Source: a virus
Virus record (IMG/VR): IMGVR_UViG_3300032271_000680
Span: 1-36,276 of that record
Strand: one strand, 5' to 3'
Length of the DNA stretch: 36,276 nucleotides
The notes below the pieces were generated by a model that worked only from the letters and a program-made list of their open reading frames with translations, had not been told where the DNA came from and did not search any database. The translations under genes were made by a program, and so were the position numbers. Positions 24,432-30,636 of this stretch are shown here, piece after piece. Numbering within the stretch: the stretch's first letter is position 1; the number at the start of each line of letters is the position of its first letter.

Positions 24432-24623
24432 TTACGTCTTTGTTTCACGGCGAACATTAATGCGCTCGGCGACTTTGAACACTAGCCGCGCGCGGGACGG
24501 AAATTTGTCATTGACAAATACGCTGGCAATGTCATTGCCATCACTATCACGCAAGACAACCACGGTTTGATGTCCAACCGTGATGGCAATGTTTTTGCAA
24601 CTTTCGATGTCAGGAATTGGCAT
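24432..24623 (-). CDS. Small unknown protein
   Basis: 63 aa, starting MPIPDIESCKNIAITVGHQT. It has a beta-like centre (VVVLRDSDGNDIASVFV) and a basic C-terminus (RINVRRETKT). A long purine-rich ribosome site (AAGGAAGGAAA) precedes the ATG, suggesting real and fairly strong translation. It overlaps the upstream gene by 14 bases. No family was recognised. Confidence 0.6.
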   Translation of the reverse strand: MPIPDIESCKNIAITVGHQTVVVLRDSDGNDIASVFVNDKFPSRARLVFKVAERINVRRETKT

Positions 24624-25050
24624 CTGAATTTCCTTCCTTCATTTCACAAGAAATGATTTCCGGGTCTTCGTTGAATGCTTTGGCGAGGAATCGACCGACG
24701 TTGGCGAGGAAATCAAACTTGACGGATTCGGCGGTATCACCGTCATTCACCATGCCATGAGATGCAAGCACGTTTGCAACAATGGTTCCGTTTGCCTTGC
24801 TGTTCACGATGTCAAGCATCAAAACTCTGACAACCCAGTACGAATACGGCGGTCCCGGAAATACGGAACTCATCTGTTCGGCGTGGCACGCCAAACAAAC
24901 AACGGGGAAATAATCACCCGACTGCCGATCAATGTTCAATGCGACATTCACTTCATCCAAATCCACATAGGTCGGCGCATACTTTTCGCGCCATTCAACT
25001 TCGATGATGGTTGGCTCGCACCAACGATTGTGCGGAATCTCCATAGTCAT
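24610..25050 (-). CDS. Unknown protein of the recombination operon
   Basis: 146 aa, acidic overall, not recognised. It contains one CLAC motif (PVVCLACHAEQM, about 50-61), possibly a metal or redox site but without a second pair nearby. The C-terminal 60 residues look helical (VKFDFLANVGRFLAKAFNED). The start overlaps the upstream stop by 4 bases, so it is coupled. No clue to function beyond co-transcription with recombination genes. Confidence 0.65.
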   Translation of the reverse strand: MTMEIPHNRWCEPTIIEVEWREKYAPTYVDLDEVNVALNIDRQSGDYFPVVCLACHAEQMSSVFPGPPYSYWVVRVLMLDIVNSKANGTIVANVLASHGMVNDGDTAESVKFDFLANVGRFLAKAFNEDPEIISCEMKEGNSDANS

Positions 25051-25367
25051 GATTGTTCTCCCGGCCCCGTGGCTTCTAGAAACTTTCGAATACGGCTACT
25101 GATCGTGCAGGCATTGATAATCGCTTGCATCGGAAAATCACTCGGTAGTGTTTCTTCGGTCAGCAATACGCCGTTGAAATACAACTCTGCCAATTCCCAA
25201 TCCAGCAAGCGCGGTCCACTAGCGGCGTGCTGCCAACGCGCACGAATGGTGGCAACGATGTCATGGGATCCGACATATTCCGCAACATCGTTCAATGTCA
25301 TCAAGTCCGTTGTCAGATTGACAAGATGATTGACGGTAAAAATTCCCTTGTTGATGATGTTGTCCAT
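25047..25367 (-). CDS. Unknown helical protein
   Basis: 106 aa from ATG 25367 (MDNIINKGIFTVNHLVNLTT). The frame is open upstream to 25640, but that part is an Arg/Ser-rich shadow of the next gene and is excluded. TLNDVAEYVGSHDIVATIRARW near residues 20-42 has the look of a small helical or HTH-like segment. It begins 5 bases after the upstream stop and overlaps the downstream start by 4. Function unknown. Confidence 0.65.
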   Translation of the reverse strand: MDNIINKGIFTVNHLVNLTTDLMTLNDVAEYVGSHDIVATIRARWQHAASGPRLLDWELAELYFNGVLLTEETLPSDFPMQAIINACTISSRIRKFLEATGPGEQS

Positions 25368-25372
25368 GACGA

Positions 25373-25663
25373 TTAGTGAAATAGAGTTGCGGGAATTGGG
25401 ACGGCGCAAACGATCCGCGCTCGACCTGCGGAACCATTTCGAACATATCCCGTATCTACGATCAAGCCTTCGGCCCGAAGTTCGCTGCAACGCTTCCACC
25501 AACATCCCTTGGCGCCAGCGATGGAGGCTGCTTCTTCGTCGGTCAGTCCGTTCGGATAATCGGCGTAGGCGGCAAGAATTGCCTCGCGTTGACTCTTGGC
25601 AGTTTGCCGAATGCTGATCGCTGCGGCATGACTCGTCCACGGATCGGAATGACGGGCGGTCAC
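25373..25663 (-). CDS. Winged-helix-like small protein
   Basis: 96 aa. The pattern DPWTSHAAA (7-15), then REAILAAYADYPNGLTDEEAA, WWKRCSELRAEGLIVDTG and GRARIVCAVP matches a common small phage protein. That protein resembles a winged helix: three helices, then a beta wing after a TG turn. Such proteins may bind DNA or recognise replication components; no function is established. It overlaps the gene upstream by 4 bases (ATGA). Confidence 0.75.
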   Translation of the reverse strand: MTARHSDPWTSHAAAISIRQTAKSQREAILAAYADYPNGLTDEEAASIAGAKGCWWKRCSELRAEGLIVDTGYVRNGSAGRARIVCAVPIPATLFH

Positions 25664-25911
25664 AGCGTCATCTCCGTATTGGCGTGAACATCCAAGAACA
25701 CGCGTTCGGCTTCGTCACGCTCATCACACGCGCGATACCACGCTGGTTCGTCATCCGGATCAACGGCATTCATCGCTTCATTAGCGCGAATAACCCGCAT
25801 TGCAAAACTATCTGACAGTTCGTAAGCGCACGCCAGAACAACATTTGTGTATCTGGTTCGCAGGCTTGGGTAATCCGCCACCAGCCTTTCTACCGTGTCT
25901 CTGATTTTCAT
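25660..25911 (-). CDS. First gene of the leftward recombination operon, unknown
   Basis: 83 aa, starting MKIRDTVERLVADYPSLRTR; helical and acidic toward the C-terminus. AGAGGA lies 5 bases before ATG 25911, and the gene follows a strong promoter with a perfect palindrome. It begins a chain of overlapping or closely spaced genes running to rusA. No family was recognised. Confidence 0.68.
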   Translation of the reverse strand: MKIRDTVERLVADYPSLRTRYTNVVLACAYELSDSFAMRVIRANEAMNAVDPDDEPAWYRACDERDEAERVFLDVHANTEMTL

Positions 25912-25939
25912 TGCGTCCTCTCAATCAGTCTGCGCATCG

Positions 25940-25995
25940 GTTGCACCGTGCAACTCTTGCGCGGCAGTTATACGATCAAGTATCGGGCGTGTCAA
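25940..25995 (-). promoter_or_regulatory. Early promoter cassette (P2) with perfect palindrome
   Basis: On the minus strand: TTGACA (25995-25990), 17 bp, TATAAC (25972-25967), then the perfect 15-base palindrome GTTGCACGGTGCAAC (25954-25940) a few bases past the expected start. A repressor bound there would block the promoter; as RNA it would be a 7-bp hairpin at the 5' end. Same core (GCACGGTGC) as the bet promoter. Confidence 0.88.
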
Positions 25996-26070
25996 TGGGG
26001 AATCTTGAATGTTGGCGAAGATTTTTTTCGTTAGCGGAATCGGAAAGGCGCCGTTGTACGGTGGTTAGGC

Positions 26071-27009
26071 ATGGGCAAGCGACCTACTACCCGTGCAAAG
26101 ACTTGGACTGCGACGCATTACGGACAGAACGTCCACGTCATTCAGACGCATCGCAGACCGTCGCCGGGATGGGAGCAATGGATCTTTCTGCGATCGGATG
26201 CGCACACGGATAATCCGAAGTGCAGGCGCGATCTGGAAGCAGAACATCTTGCGGAAGCAGTCAAGCGGAACGCAATCATTATTGATCTAGGCGATGCGCT
26301 AGATTTGATGCAGGGCAAAGGCGATAGGCGCGCATGCAAAGCGCAGTTGCGTTCGTCGCAGTTGGCGGCGGCATATTTCGACAAAGTGATTGAGGAAGCC
26401 GCGGAGTGGTACGCGCCGTACTCGTCCCATTGGGCTGTACTTGGACAGGGCAATCATGAATCGGCGTGGTTGAAGTTTCACGAAACATGTCCAACAACCA
26501 ATTTGGTTCGGGCAATCAAGATGCTCAATCGCGAAAGTCCGATCAGCGCCGGGGGATATGGCGGATGGGTCAAGGTGCAATGTGACATCAACGGACACAA
26601 GTTTGCATGGACGCTTCGATATGCTCATGGCTCCGGCGGCGGCGGCATGATGACGTTCGGCACGCTTGATACGCGGCGCATGTTCTCGTGGATTGAAGGC
26701 GCAGATATGATTGCCACCAGTCACGTTCATGACTCCAACGTGGTTGGCATTGCTCGCGAATATCTGGAATCCAAGAATGGCATGTATGAGATTCGCACGA
26801 AGCATTGTGACTTCGTGCGTGTCGGAACATACAAAGACGATTGGCAGAATGGCGTAGGTGGGTGGGCGGTTGAAAAGGGTGGTGGTCCCAAGCCGCTGCG
26901 CGCGAAGTGGATTCGATTGTTTCTTCGTTATGACGGGGATCGTCCGCGGAATTCGACGAGTGACGGCGGAGTGCCTCGCCTTTGTTGGGACGTGATGGAC
27001 GCCCAGTAA
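26071..27009 (+). CDS. Calcineurin-like metallophosphoesterase
   Basis: 312 aa with all the metal-binding motifs in order: SDAHTD (Asp43, His45), DLGDALD (Asp75), GQGNHES (Asn128, His129), RYAHGSGGGG (His186) and SHVHD (His218, His220). The family hydrolyses phosphoesters with two metal ions; phage members may be DNA or nucleotide phosphatases or nucleases. The N-terminal 30 residues are basic. It lies divergent from the recombination operon, 160 bases away, with no obvious promoter in that gap. The ribosome site is weak (GGTGGTTAGGC). Confidence 0.88.
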   Translation: MGKRPTTRAKTWTATHYGQNVHVIQTHRRPSPGWEQWIFLRSDAHTDNPKCRRDLEAEHLAEAVKRNAIIIDLGDALDLMQGKGDRRACKAQLRSSQLAAAYFDKVIEEAAEWYAPYSSHWAVLGQGNHESAWLKFHETCPTTNLVRAIKMLNRESPISAGGYGGWVKVQCDINGHKFAWTLRYAHGSGGGGMMTFGTLDTRRMFSWIEGADMIATSHVHDSNVVGIAREYLESKNGMYEIRTKHCDFVRVGTYKDDWQNGVGGWAVEKGGGPKPLRAKWIRLFLRYDGDRPRNSTSDGGVPRLCWDVMDAQ

Positions 27010-27019
27010 GGAATGCCCT

Positions 27020-27301
27020 ATGCGCGTGCGCTTGGGTGGAAAGTATTGGACGCTGCGCTTTGCCGCCAACATGCGCGACTATGGCGACATGGTTGATCCC
27101 GGCAAGGCATCCGGCAGGTTGATTCGAATCGGAACATGGCAGGCCGAAAGCGATAGGTTGGATACGGTCATTCACGAAGCGATCCACGCTATTCGTCCTG
27201 AACTAGATGAATCTGCTGTGGATTCGACCGCACGCGACATATCGCGTTTGCTCTGGCGTCTTGGGTATCGTCGCGTGCAGGATGGCACGATTCAAGAATG
27301 A
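27020..27301 (+). CDS. Small HExxH protein (minimal zinc peptidase-like fold)
   Basis: 93 aa. LDTVIHEAIHAIRPELDES (48-65) has the HExxH zinc motif with an acidic residue five to seven positions later; RLGGKYWTLRF at the start gives the expected beta-hairpin. Similar small phage proteins (SprT-like or toxin-like metallopeptidase minimal folds) are common and uncharacterised. AAGGA precedes the ATG, 10 bases after the phosphoesterase stop, so the two form one unit. Confidence 0.75.
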   Translation: MRVRLGGKYWTLRFAANMRDYGDMVDPGKASGRLIRIGTWQAESDRLDTVIHEAIHAIRPELDESAVDSTARDISRLLWRLGYRRVQDGTIQE

Positions 27302-27632
27302 AGCGCGTATACTGAAAGCGCGAAGGTGCGAGTGCCAGCCGTAAGGAAGCCAACGGCCTATTCTCGCTCGGGACGCGCCAGAAGGCCGCAAGGTACGCCG
27401 CGCGTCGATATCACCGATGGGGTAACGAATTGTCAGCCTCTCGCCGGGGCAGGACGCGCGCGGAACGAGCGTGTTGCTGCCCACTTGTGATGTTTCATCA
27501 CGCCGTAAGCGTTTCGGTAAGTCGCGGCCTCGCCGTAAGCAGAAAGCAAAACGCATAAGAGTTTCTTACGGGATCGTTTCCGCCATACTTGTTTTGATAT
27601 GTGGCAGAATCGCTCCAAGCAACCCGGCAAAT
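27302..27632 (+). ncRNA. Non-coding stretch rich in inverted repeats; candidate structured RNA
   Basis: There is no convincing gene in these 331 bases between convergent genes. A TATACT box (27308-27313) lies just ahead of a nested hairpin: GCGCG/CGCGC (27318-27322, 27374-27378), GCGAG/CTCGC (27328-27332, 27363-27367) and GCCGT/ACGGC (27338-27342, 27353-27357), with short internal loops. Further pairings are CGCGCGTC/GACGCGCG (27399-27406, 27453-27460), GTGATG/CATCAC (27487-27501) and CCGTAAG/CTTACGG (27533-27539, 27565-27571). CGCCGTAAGC occurs twice, 30 bases apart. No -35 box or T-run terminator was found, so strand and limits are uncertain. Confidence 0.4.
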
Positions 27633-28052
27633 TCAAATGAATTTTGTGAACTTGCTAATCGGGATATAGATGACTTGTTCCATGTCGCGCGGATCGTTTC
27701 GATCAACGCGACCGCCGTGTCCCTCTTCGAATGGCCCATCATTGAGCCAGACCCATCCTGCTGTATCAGACCATTGAACGATCAGTAGCGGCGAGAGGGA
27801 TAGTGAGGCGCAAGCCTGCACAATCGCATCGGCTTTCATCTTTGAAAGCAAGTACGTTGGATACTTGCACATGGCGTTACGTCGACACTTCACTTCAGCC
27901 AAAGCAACGATCATTTCATTACGCCAAATCTCATAATCCCAGTTGCACTTTGCGGGCATCTCGACCAACTGACATTGATAGCGTCGTTGAAATGCGTCCA
28001 TGACAGCACGCTGGCGCAATCGGTCTTGGGCGGTTTCATAGAGCGGTCGCAT
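27633..28052 (-). CDS. PD-(D/E)XK nuclease-like protein
   Basis: 139 aa. WDYEIWRNEMIVALAEVKCR (38-57) gives Asp39 followed by Glu53-Val-Lys55, the D-x(n)-ExK active site of the PD-(D/E)XK fold. This is followed by a helix (YLLSKMKADAIVQACASL) and a strand (PLLIVQWSD) in the expected order. Phage members serve as resolvases, homing or recombination nucleases; the substrate is unknown. The ATG sits one base after the T-run of an intrinsic terminator, so expression needs read-through. The only purine-rich ribosome site is inside the terminator's 3' arm. Confidence 0.68.
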   Translation of the reverse strand: MRPLYETAQDRLRQRAVMDAFQRRYQCQLVEMPAKCNWDYEIWRNEMIVALAEVKCRRNAMCKYPTYLLSKMKADAIVQACASLSLSPLLIVQWSDTAGWVWLNDGPFEEGHGGRVDRNDPRDMEQVIYIPISKFTKFI

Positions 28053-28090
28053 ATAAAACGCGCCCCGGACCTTGCGATCAACGGGGCGCG
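28053..28090 (-). terminator. Intrinsic terminator just before the nuclease start codon
   Basis: On the minus strand CGCGCCCCG (28090-28082) pairs with CGGGGCGCG (28067-28059) over 9 bp with a 14-base loop, followed by TTTTAT (28058-28053) and directly by the ATG at 28052. It is the clearest rho-independent terminator in the window, and its position between promoter and gene is the mark of attenuation. Confidence 0.8.
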
Positions 28091-28158
28091 CTTCCGGGGG
28101 CTAAAGAGTCCGGCTCGGGCAGCACAAGCGAACCCGCCACGCAAATGGAGCGCCGGAC
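28053..28158 (-). ncRNA. Compact folded leader or small RNA ending in an intrinsic terminator
   Basis: From the promoter at 28165-28192 the transcript should start near 28158, exactly at a 7-bp stem (GTCCGGC 28158-28152 with GCCGGAC 28114-28108). It then runs through a C/G-rich segment into the terminator at 28090-28053, giving about 106 nt. It may be a free small RNA or an attenuator/riboswitch controlling the nuclease gene. No known riboswitch class was recognised. Confidence 0.5.
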
Positions 28159-28164
28159 GCTCGC

Positions 28165-28192
28165 ATTATACTCCGGCGTTCGTGCGTGTCAA
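28165..28192 (-). promoter_or_regulatory. Leftward promoter of the folded leader and nuclease gene (P3)
   Basis: On the minus strand TTGACA (28192-28187), 16 bp, TATAAT (28170-28165): a near-perfect sigma-70 promoter. Unlike the other leftward promoters it has no GCACGKTGC palindrome downstream. It is divergent from the rightward promoter at 28214-28242, with 21 bp between the two -35 boxes. Confidence 0.85.
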
Positions 28193-28213
28193 GTGCCTAT
28201 TTCAAAAATTCGG

Positions 28214-28242
28214 TTGACAAGATGATACGCCCGTGATACCAT
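28214..28242 (+). promoter_or_regulatory. Rightward promoter of the replication genes
   Basis: TTGACA (28214-28219), 17 bp, TACCAT (28237-28242). Expected start near 28249, leaving a leader of about 117 bases before the ATG at 28367. It is back to back with P3, so one regulator bound between them could set both directions. Confidence 0.75.
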
Positions 28243-28272
28243 CATCGCAACGCTGGCCACGGTGGCGAGCGC

Positions 28273-28338
28273 GAGCGGCTTGGCAGCACGCTCAACATCT
28301 CAACCGGGCGCGGGCGGCGTAGTTACGCCAAGCCGCTC
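28273..28338 (+). promoter_or_regulatory. Folded 5' leader of the DUF1376 gene
   Basis: GAGCGGCTTGGC (28273-28284) and GCCAAGCCGCTC (28327-28338) are perfectly complementary over 12 bp and enclose 42 bases. The rest of the 117-base leader is also GC-rich and can extend the stem. It may hold a regulatory RNA structure or, as DNA, a palindromic site. No start codon with a ribosome site lies within it. Confidence 0.55.
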
Positions 28339-28366
28339 CGCCGTCCGCCCCGGCTTTGGATCATTC

Positions 28367-28867
28367 ATGGCTACACAATTTCCGTGGTTTCCGTTCTATG
28401 CGGCTGATTGGACGCTTTCCGTCATCGGAATGAATGCGACCCAGCGAGGGATCTACATATCTTTATTGGCTTATCAATGGGCGAACGGGTATGCGCCCGC
28501 ATGTCCGGAGCAATGCGGACGCATAGCCGGAGCATTGCCAATGCATCCCGATGATTGGGAAATTGTGCGAAGCAAATTCGTGGCCAATAAAGTTGGCATG
28601 GTGAATATGCGATTGGAAGAATGCCGCGAAGTTTGTAAGTCTAGGTCTGACAAGGCAAAGCGTGCTGCGGACAGAAAGTGGGCAGATGCTCGGAGCATGC
28701 GAACGCAATGCTCGGGGGATGCGAACGCATCGCTGGAGCAATGCAAGTCAGAGTCAGAGTCAGAGTCAGATATTAAACCCCCCATAGCCCCCCCTTCAAA
28801 GGGGGGGCAGCGAGGGCGACGAACTAAACGAGCGGACTTGATGGATCCGAACTGGTCTCCATTCTGA
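28367..28867 (+). CDS. DUF1376 / YdaU-like replication protein
   Basis: 166 aa from ATG 28367; the frame is open to 28262, but that part is the folded leader. MATQFPWFPFYAADWTLSVIG followed by NATQRGIYISLLAYQWANG and then PMHPDDWEIVRSKF matches the DUF1376 domain (residues 1-90), found in phage replication initiators or helicase-loader partners. The C-terminus is a linker with four SE pairs and a PPIAPPSKGGQRGRR tail, usual in this group. It is the only recognisable replication gene, so the phage probably relies on the host replisome. The longer C-terminal domain seen in some relatives is missing. Confidence 0.8.
   Translation: MATQFPWFPFYAADWTLSVIGMNATQRGIYISLLAYQWANGYAPACPEQCGRIAGALPMHPDDWEIVRSKFVANKVGMVNMRLEECREVCKSRSDKAKRAADRKWADARSMRTQCSGDANASLEQCKSESESESDIKPPIAPPSKGGQRGRRTKRADLMDPNWSPF
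28747..28808. repeat. Short tandem repeat and G/C-tract palindrome in the DUF1376 gene
   Basis: GTCAGA is repeated four times at 28747-28770 and encodes the SE linker. It is followed by arms GCCCCCCCTT (28787-28796) and AAGGGGGGGC (28799-28808) separated by two bases, encoding APPSKGGQ. Seven-base C and G homopolymers beside a hexamer repeat are slippage-prone, and the palindrome could pause or stop polymerase. Confidence 0.65.
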
Positions 28868-28874
28868 AAGGACC

Positions 28875-29336
28875 ATGAACATGGAAACGGCAGCAACGTG
28901 GGGCGAGAACAAGAAACTGCTTTGTTCGCTTTGGCCGAAGTGGAAGCCGGATGCGGATCTAGGGTCTATCCTGAACGAGAAATGGGGACTGTTGAAGCAG
29001 GACGTTCTGCGCGATTGCATTCGCCAGCATCGAATGACGCGCGATGCGAAGCCGGACATTTCCGCAATTCATAAAGCGTATTGCGATATCACTAGCCCAA
29101 AGGATCTAGGCGGACATGTCAATCCTGACATCGCGCGCACGCGTGAAGACGCGGAACGATGCCAGCCAATCACCGCAGAGGAATATGCCGAATGGGACGC
29201 TTGGGCGGAGGAAGTACTGCGCGATGTCACCAACGAAGAACGCGCCGCCGTTCCAGCCTATCTCGGCTTTGTGCCCGCATCGCGGCGTATCCTCGCCGTG
29301 GCAGTTGATTACCTTCGGAGGAATCCGCGCAGGTAA
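28875..29336 (+). CDS. Unknown protein following the replication gene
   Basis: 153 aa, with AAAGGA 4 bases before ATG 28875. The first 70 residues look like a helical domain (LLCSLWPKWKPDADLGSIL, DVLRDCIRQHRMTRD, ISAIHKAYCDI), resembling small helicase-loader or primosome-accessory folds, but no diagnostic motif was seen. The C-terminal part is acidic and helical, then ends in Arg. Co-transcription with a DUF1376 gene supports a role in replication (inference). Confidence 0.68.
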   Translation: MNMETAATWGENKKLLCSLWPKWKPDADLGSILNEKWGLLKQDVLRDCIRQHRMTRDAKPDISAIHKAYCDITSPKDLGGHVNPDIARTREDAERCQPITAEEYAEWDAWAEEVLRDVTNEERAAVPAYLGFVPASRRILAVAVDYLRRNPRR

Positions 29337-29346
29337 ACTGCAACGC

Positions 29347-29646
29347 ATGGCCAAACGTCGCAAGGCGCAAGCGGTTCTCCTCGCCGGATTCGACGATTGC
29401 CTTCTCGGCGTTTGCTATCCCCGTGCCGGGGAATCTGGCATACCCGTCGCCGTATATTCCGCCGACATGATTGCCGCGCGTCTTCGTGATGATGGCAACA
29501 TGACGAGCGCGGATGCACGTTCATTCGTGGCCGATCAAATTGAAGGCGAATGGATTGGCCCCGGCACGCCGCGAATCGTTTGGGCAGCGTCGGCGATTGA
29601 TTTCGGCGTACAGCCGGATCCGCCGACGCCGCCGCAAACGGCATAG
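29347..29646 (+). CDS. Small unknown protein
   Basis: 99 aa from ATG 29347; the frame is open upstream to 29116, but that part overlaps the preceding gene and looks like shadow sequence. MAKRRKAQAVLLAGFDDCLLG is followed by RAGESGIPVAVYSADMIAARL and a Pro-rich end. This is the pattern of a small phage alpha/beta protein of unknown role, often seen in early regions. It ends 5 bases before a leftward gene; weak inverted repeats (AGCGT/ACGCT, 29645-29665) separate the two. Confidence 0.65.
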   Translation: MAKRRKAQAVLLAGFDDCLLGVCYPRAGESGIPVAVYSADMIAARLRDDGNMTSADARSFVADQIEGEWIGPGTPRIVWAASAIDFGVQPDPPTPPQTA

Positions 29647-29651
29647 CGTTC

Positions 29652-29900
29652 TTACTTGTTACGCTCGCGTAGCACGATATCGAATCCGGCAGCGTTGGCC
29701 ACTTTCAGTACCGAATCGAAAGTGGGCTTGCGCTGGCCGATCACCGTGCCGGGTGATCCAAGCAGGCAGCGAACGGTATGGGCGCGAAGCAATCCACGCT
29801 CTTCCATCTCGCGCGCAAGACCGGACCGAGTATTGCCGCGCGCTTCGATGGCGCGGGAAATGGTTGCCTTAAACGTATCGTAGTTATGAACTTCGGTCAT
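29652..29900 (-). CDS. Small DNA-binding-like regulator (XRE/antitoxin-like)
   Basis: 82 aa from ATG 29900, which overlaps the upstream stop as ATGA. TFKATISRAIEARGNTRSGLAREMEERG leads to TVRCLLGSPGTVIGQRKPTFDSVLKVANAAGFDIVLRE (quoted in parts of the chain). The pattern is a Cro-like five-helix domain with the final KPTFDSVLKVANAAG helix typical of XRE-family regulators and addiction antitoxins. No toxin-like partner lies next to it. It is last in the nine-gene leftward operon. It is a possible early regulator. Confidence 0.68.
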   Translation of the reverse strand: MTEVHNYDTFKATISRAIEARGNTRSGLAREMEERGLLRAHTVRCLLGSPGTVIGQRKPTFDSVLKVANAAGFDIVLRERNK

Positions 29901-30040
29901 ACTTCGGAGCATATCCAAGTTGCTACCCATGCGGATAGCGCAAGTATCGAAAGCACGAAGAAAATCGCGGCGACTCCGATAACCCGATCATGAAATCGGA
30001 ATTCGGAACAGATAGGGCAGTTGCAATCTTCAATATTCAC
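29897..30040 (-). CDS. 47-residue membrane peptide with a CxCxxC motif
   Basis: GTG 30040 opens VNIEDCNCPICSEFRFHDRV, then one hydrophobic segment (VIGVAAIFFVLSILALSAW), then ICSEV. A small N-terminal cysteine knuckle is followed by a single TM helix. It overlaps the upstream frame by 11 bases and couples to the next start by ATGA. It is probably real because it fills the operon exactly. Confidence 0.6.
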   Translation of the reverse strand: MNIEDCNCPICSEFRFHDRVIGVAAIFFVLSILALSAWVATWICSEV

Positions 30041-30188
30041 GCGCTTCGAATTCCTGAAGTTGCGACAGCAGTTTCACATTTCGTTCCCGACATTCGCGAA
30101 GTTGCTGGCGCAACGTGTCGATCTCATTAACGAGCAGCGTATTGCGCGCCGCTAGTCGATTGCATTCTTTTTGTAGTTCCTCGCTCAC
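30030..30188 (-). CDS. 52-residue coiled-coil peptide
   Basis: GTG 30188 opens VSEELQKECNRLAARNTLLV and runs as one charged helix (NEIDTLRQQLRECRERN) to FEAREY. The start overlaps the upstream stop as GTGA. Leucine spacing fits a short coiled coil that could dimerise. Function unknown. Confidence 0.62.
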   Translation of the reverse strand: MSEELQKECNRLAARNTLLVNEIDTLRQQLRECRERNVKLLSQLQEFEAREY

Positions 30189-30379
30189 TTGCCGTCCTCC
30201 TCATTCCCGCCTCGGATGATTTGTTCCAGTTGGTAGATGCGGTGGAACATGCGATCACCAGTAGCAATCAGTTTGTATTCCACGTCTCGGTACGTTTCCA
30301 TTGCCTGATAAAGCACTTTAATCTGCATTTCGATTCGCTTGAACTTTGTGACTTTAGGATTACGCTTCTTGTTGCTCAC
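30185..30379 (-). CDS. Small basic helical protein
   Basis: 64 aa from GTG 30379 (VSNKKRNPKVTKFKRIEMQI), which overlaps the upstream stop as GTGA; an open frame to 30406 lies within the upstream gene. The N-terminal 20 residues are strongly basic and the rest is helical (YQAMETYRDVEYKLIATGDRM). It may bind nucleic acid (inference from charge). Confidence 0.6.
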   Translation of the reverse strand: MSNKKRNPKVTKFKRIEMQIKVLYQAMETYRDVEYKLIATGDRMFHRIYQLEQIIRGGNEEDGK

Positions 30380-30636
30380 TTGCCTTCCCCCTTGAAGCAG
30401 TCCCAATTTTGTTCGACTGCAATGAACTTCAACGCGGAATCGACATCACTTGGTTTCCACTCTTTGTAATTAGATGGCAAGGCTTGGCAGCAAACACATC
30501 GCCTCGCCTCATCGCGCTCCTTCAGCGCGGTTGCCACGCCGATGCGGAGCAGTTCGATTTCGTCTGCCGCCTGCTGCATGAGTGTCGGCGCGTAGGCTTC
30601 GGGATTCGCCCGAATGATTGTCACGATGTCTTTCAT
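30376..30636 (-). CDS. Small unknown protein
   Basis: 86 aa from ATG 30636 (MKDIVTIIRANPEAYAPTLM), overlapping the upstream stop as ATGA, with GGTGGAGG upstream. The N-terminal half looks helical (QQAADEIELLRIGVATALKERDEA-type segment). A CVCC cluster follows, then WKPSDVDSALKF. It resembles small phage proteins with an IELLR...ERDEA helix of unknown function. Confidence 0.62.
   Translation of the reverse strand: MKDIVTIIRANPEAYAPTLMQQAADEIELLRIGVATALKERDEARRCVCCQALPSNYKEWKPSDVDSALKFIAVEQNWDCFKGEGK

Noticed and set aside
25368-25640. Upstream extension of the 25047-25367 gene
   Set aside because: Arg/Ser-rich sequence fully overlapping the winged-helix-like gene; ATG 25367 starts recognisably protein-like sequence right after the upstream stop.
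27203-27556. 117-codon minus-strand frame over the inverted-repeat region
   Set aside because: Arg-rich, no ribosome site, overlaps the HExxH gene and the candidate RNA.
27302-27632. Hammerhead ribozyme or group I intron in the inverted-repeat region
   Set aside because: CTGAAAG ... GAAGG resembles a hammerhead core only superficially (CUGANGA and GAAA are missing), and no intron P7-type core was found.
27471-27788. 105-codon plus-strand frame with a basic stretch and a hydrophobic segment
   Set aside because: Starts at a TTG without a ribosome site, covers inverted repeats, and its last 150 bases lie opposite the nuclease-like gene.
28053-28158. tRNA or known riboswitch in the folded leader
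   Set aside because: No cloverleaf, no CCA-type acceptor and no conserved riboswitch core that I recognise on either strand.
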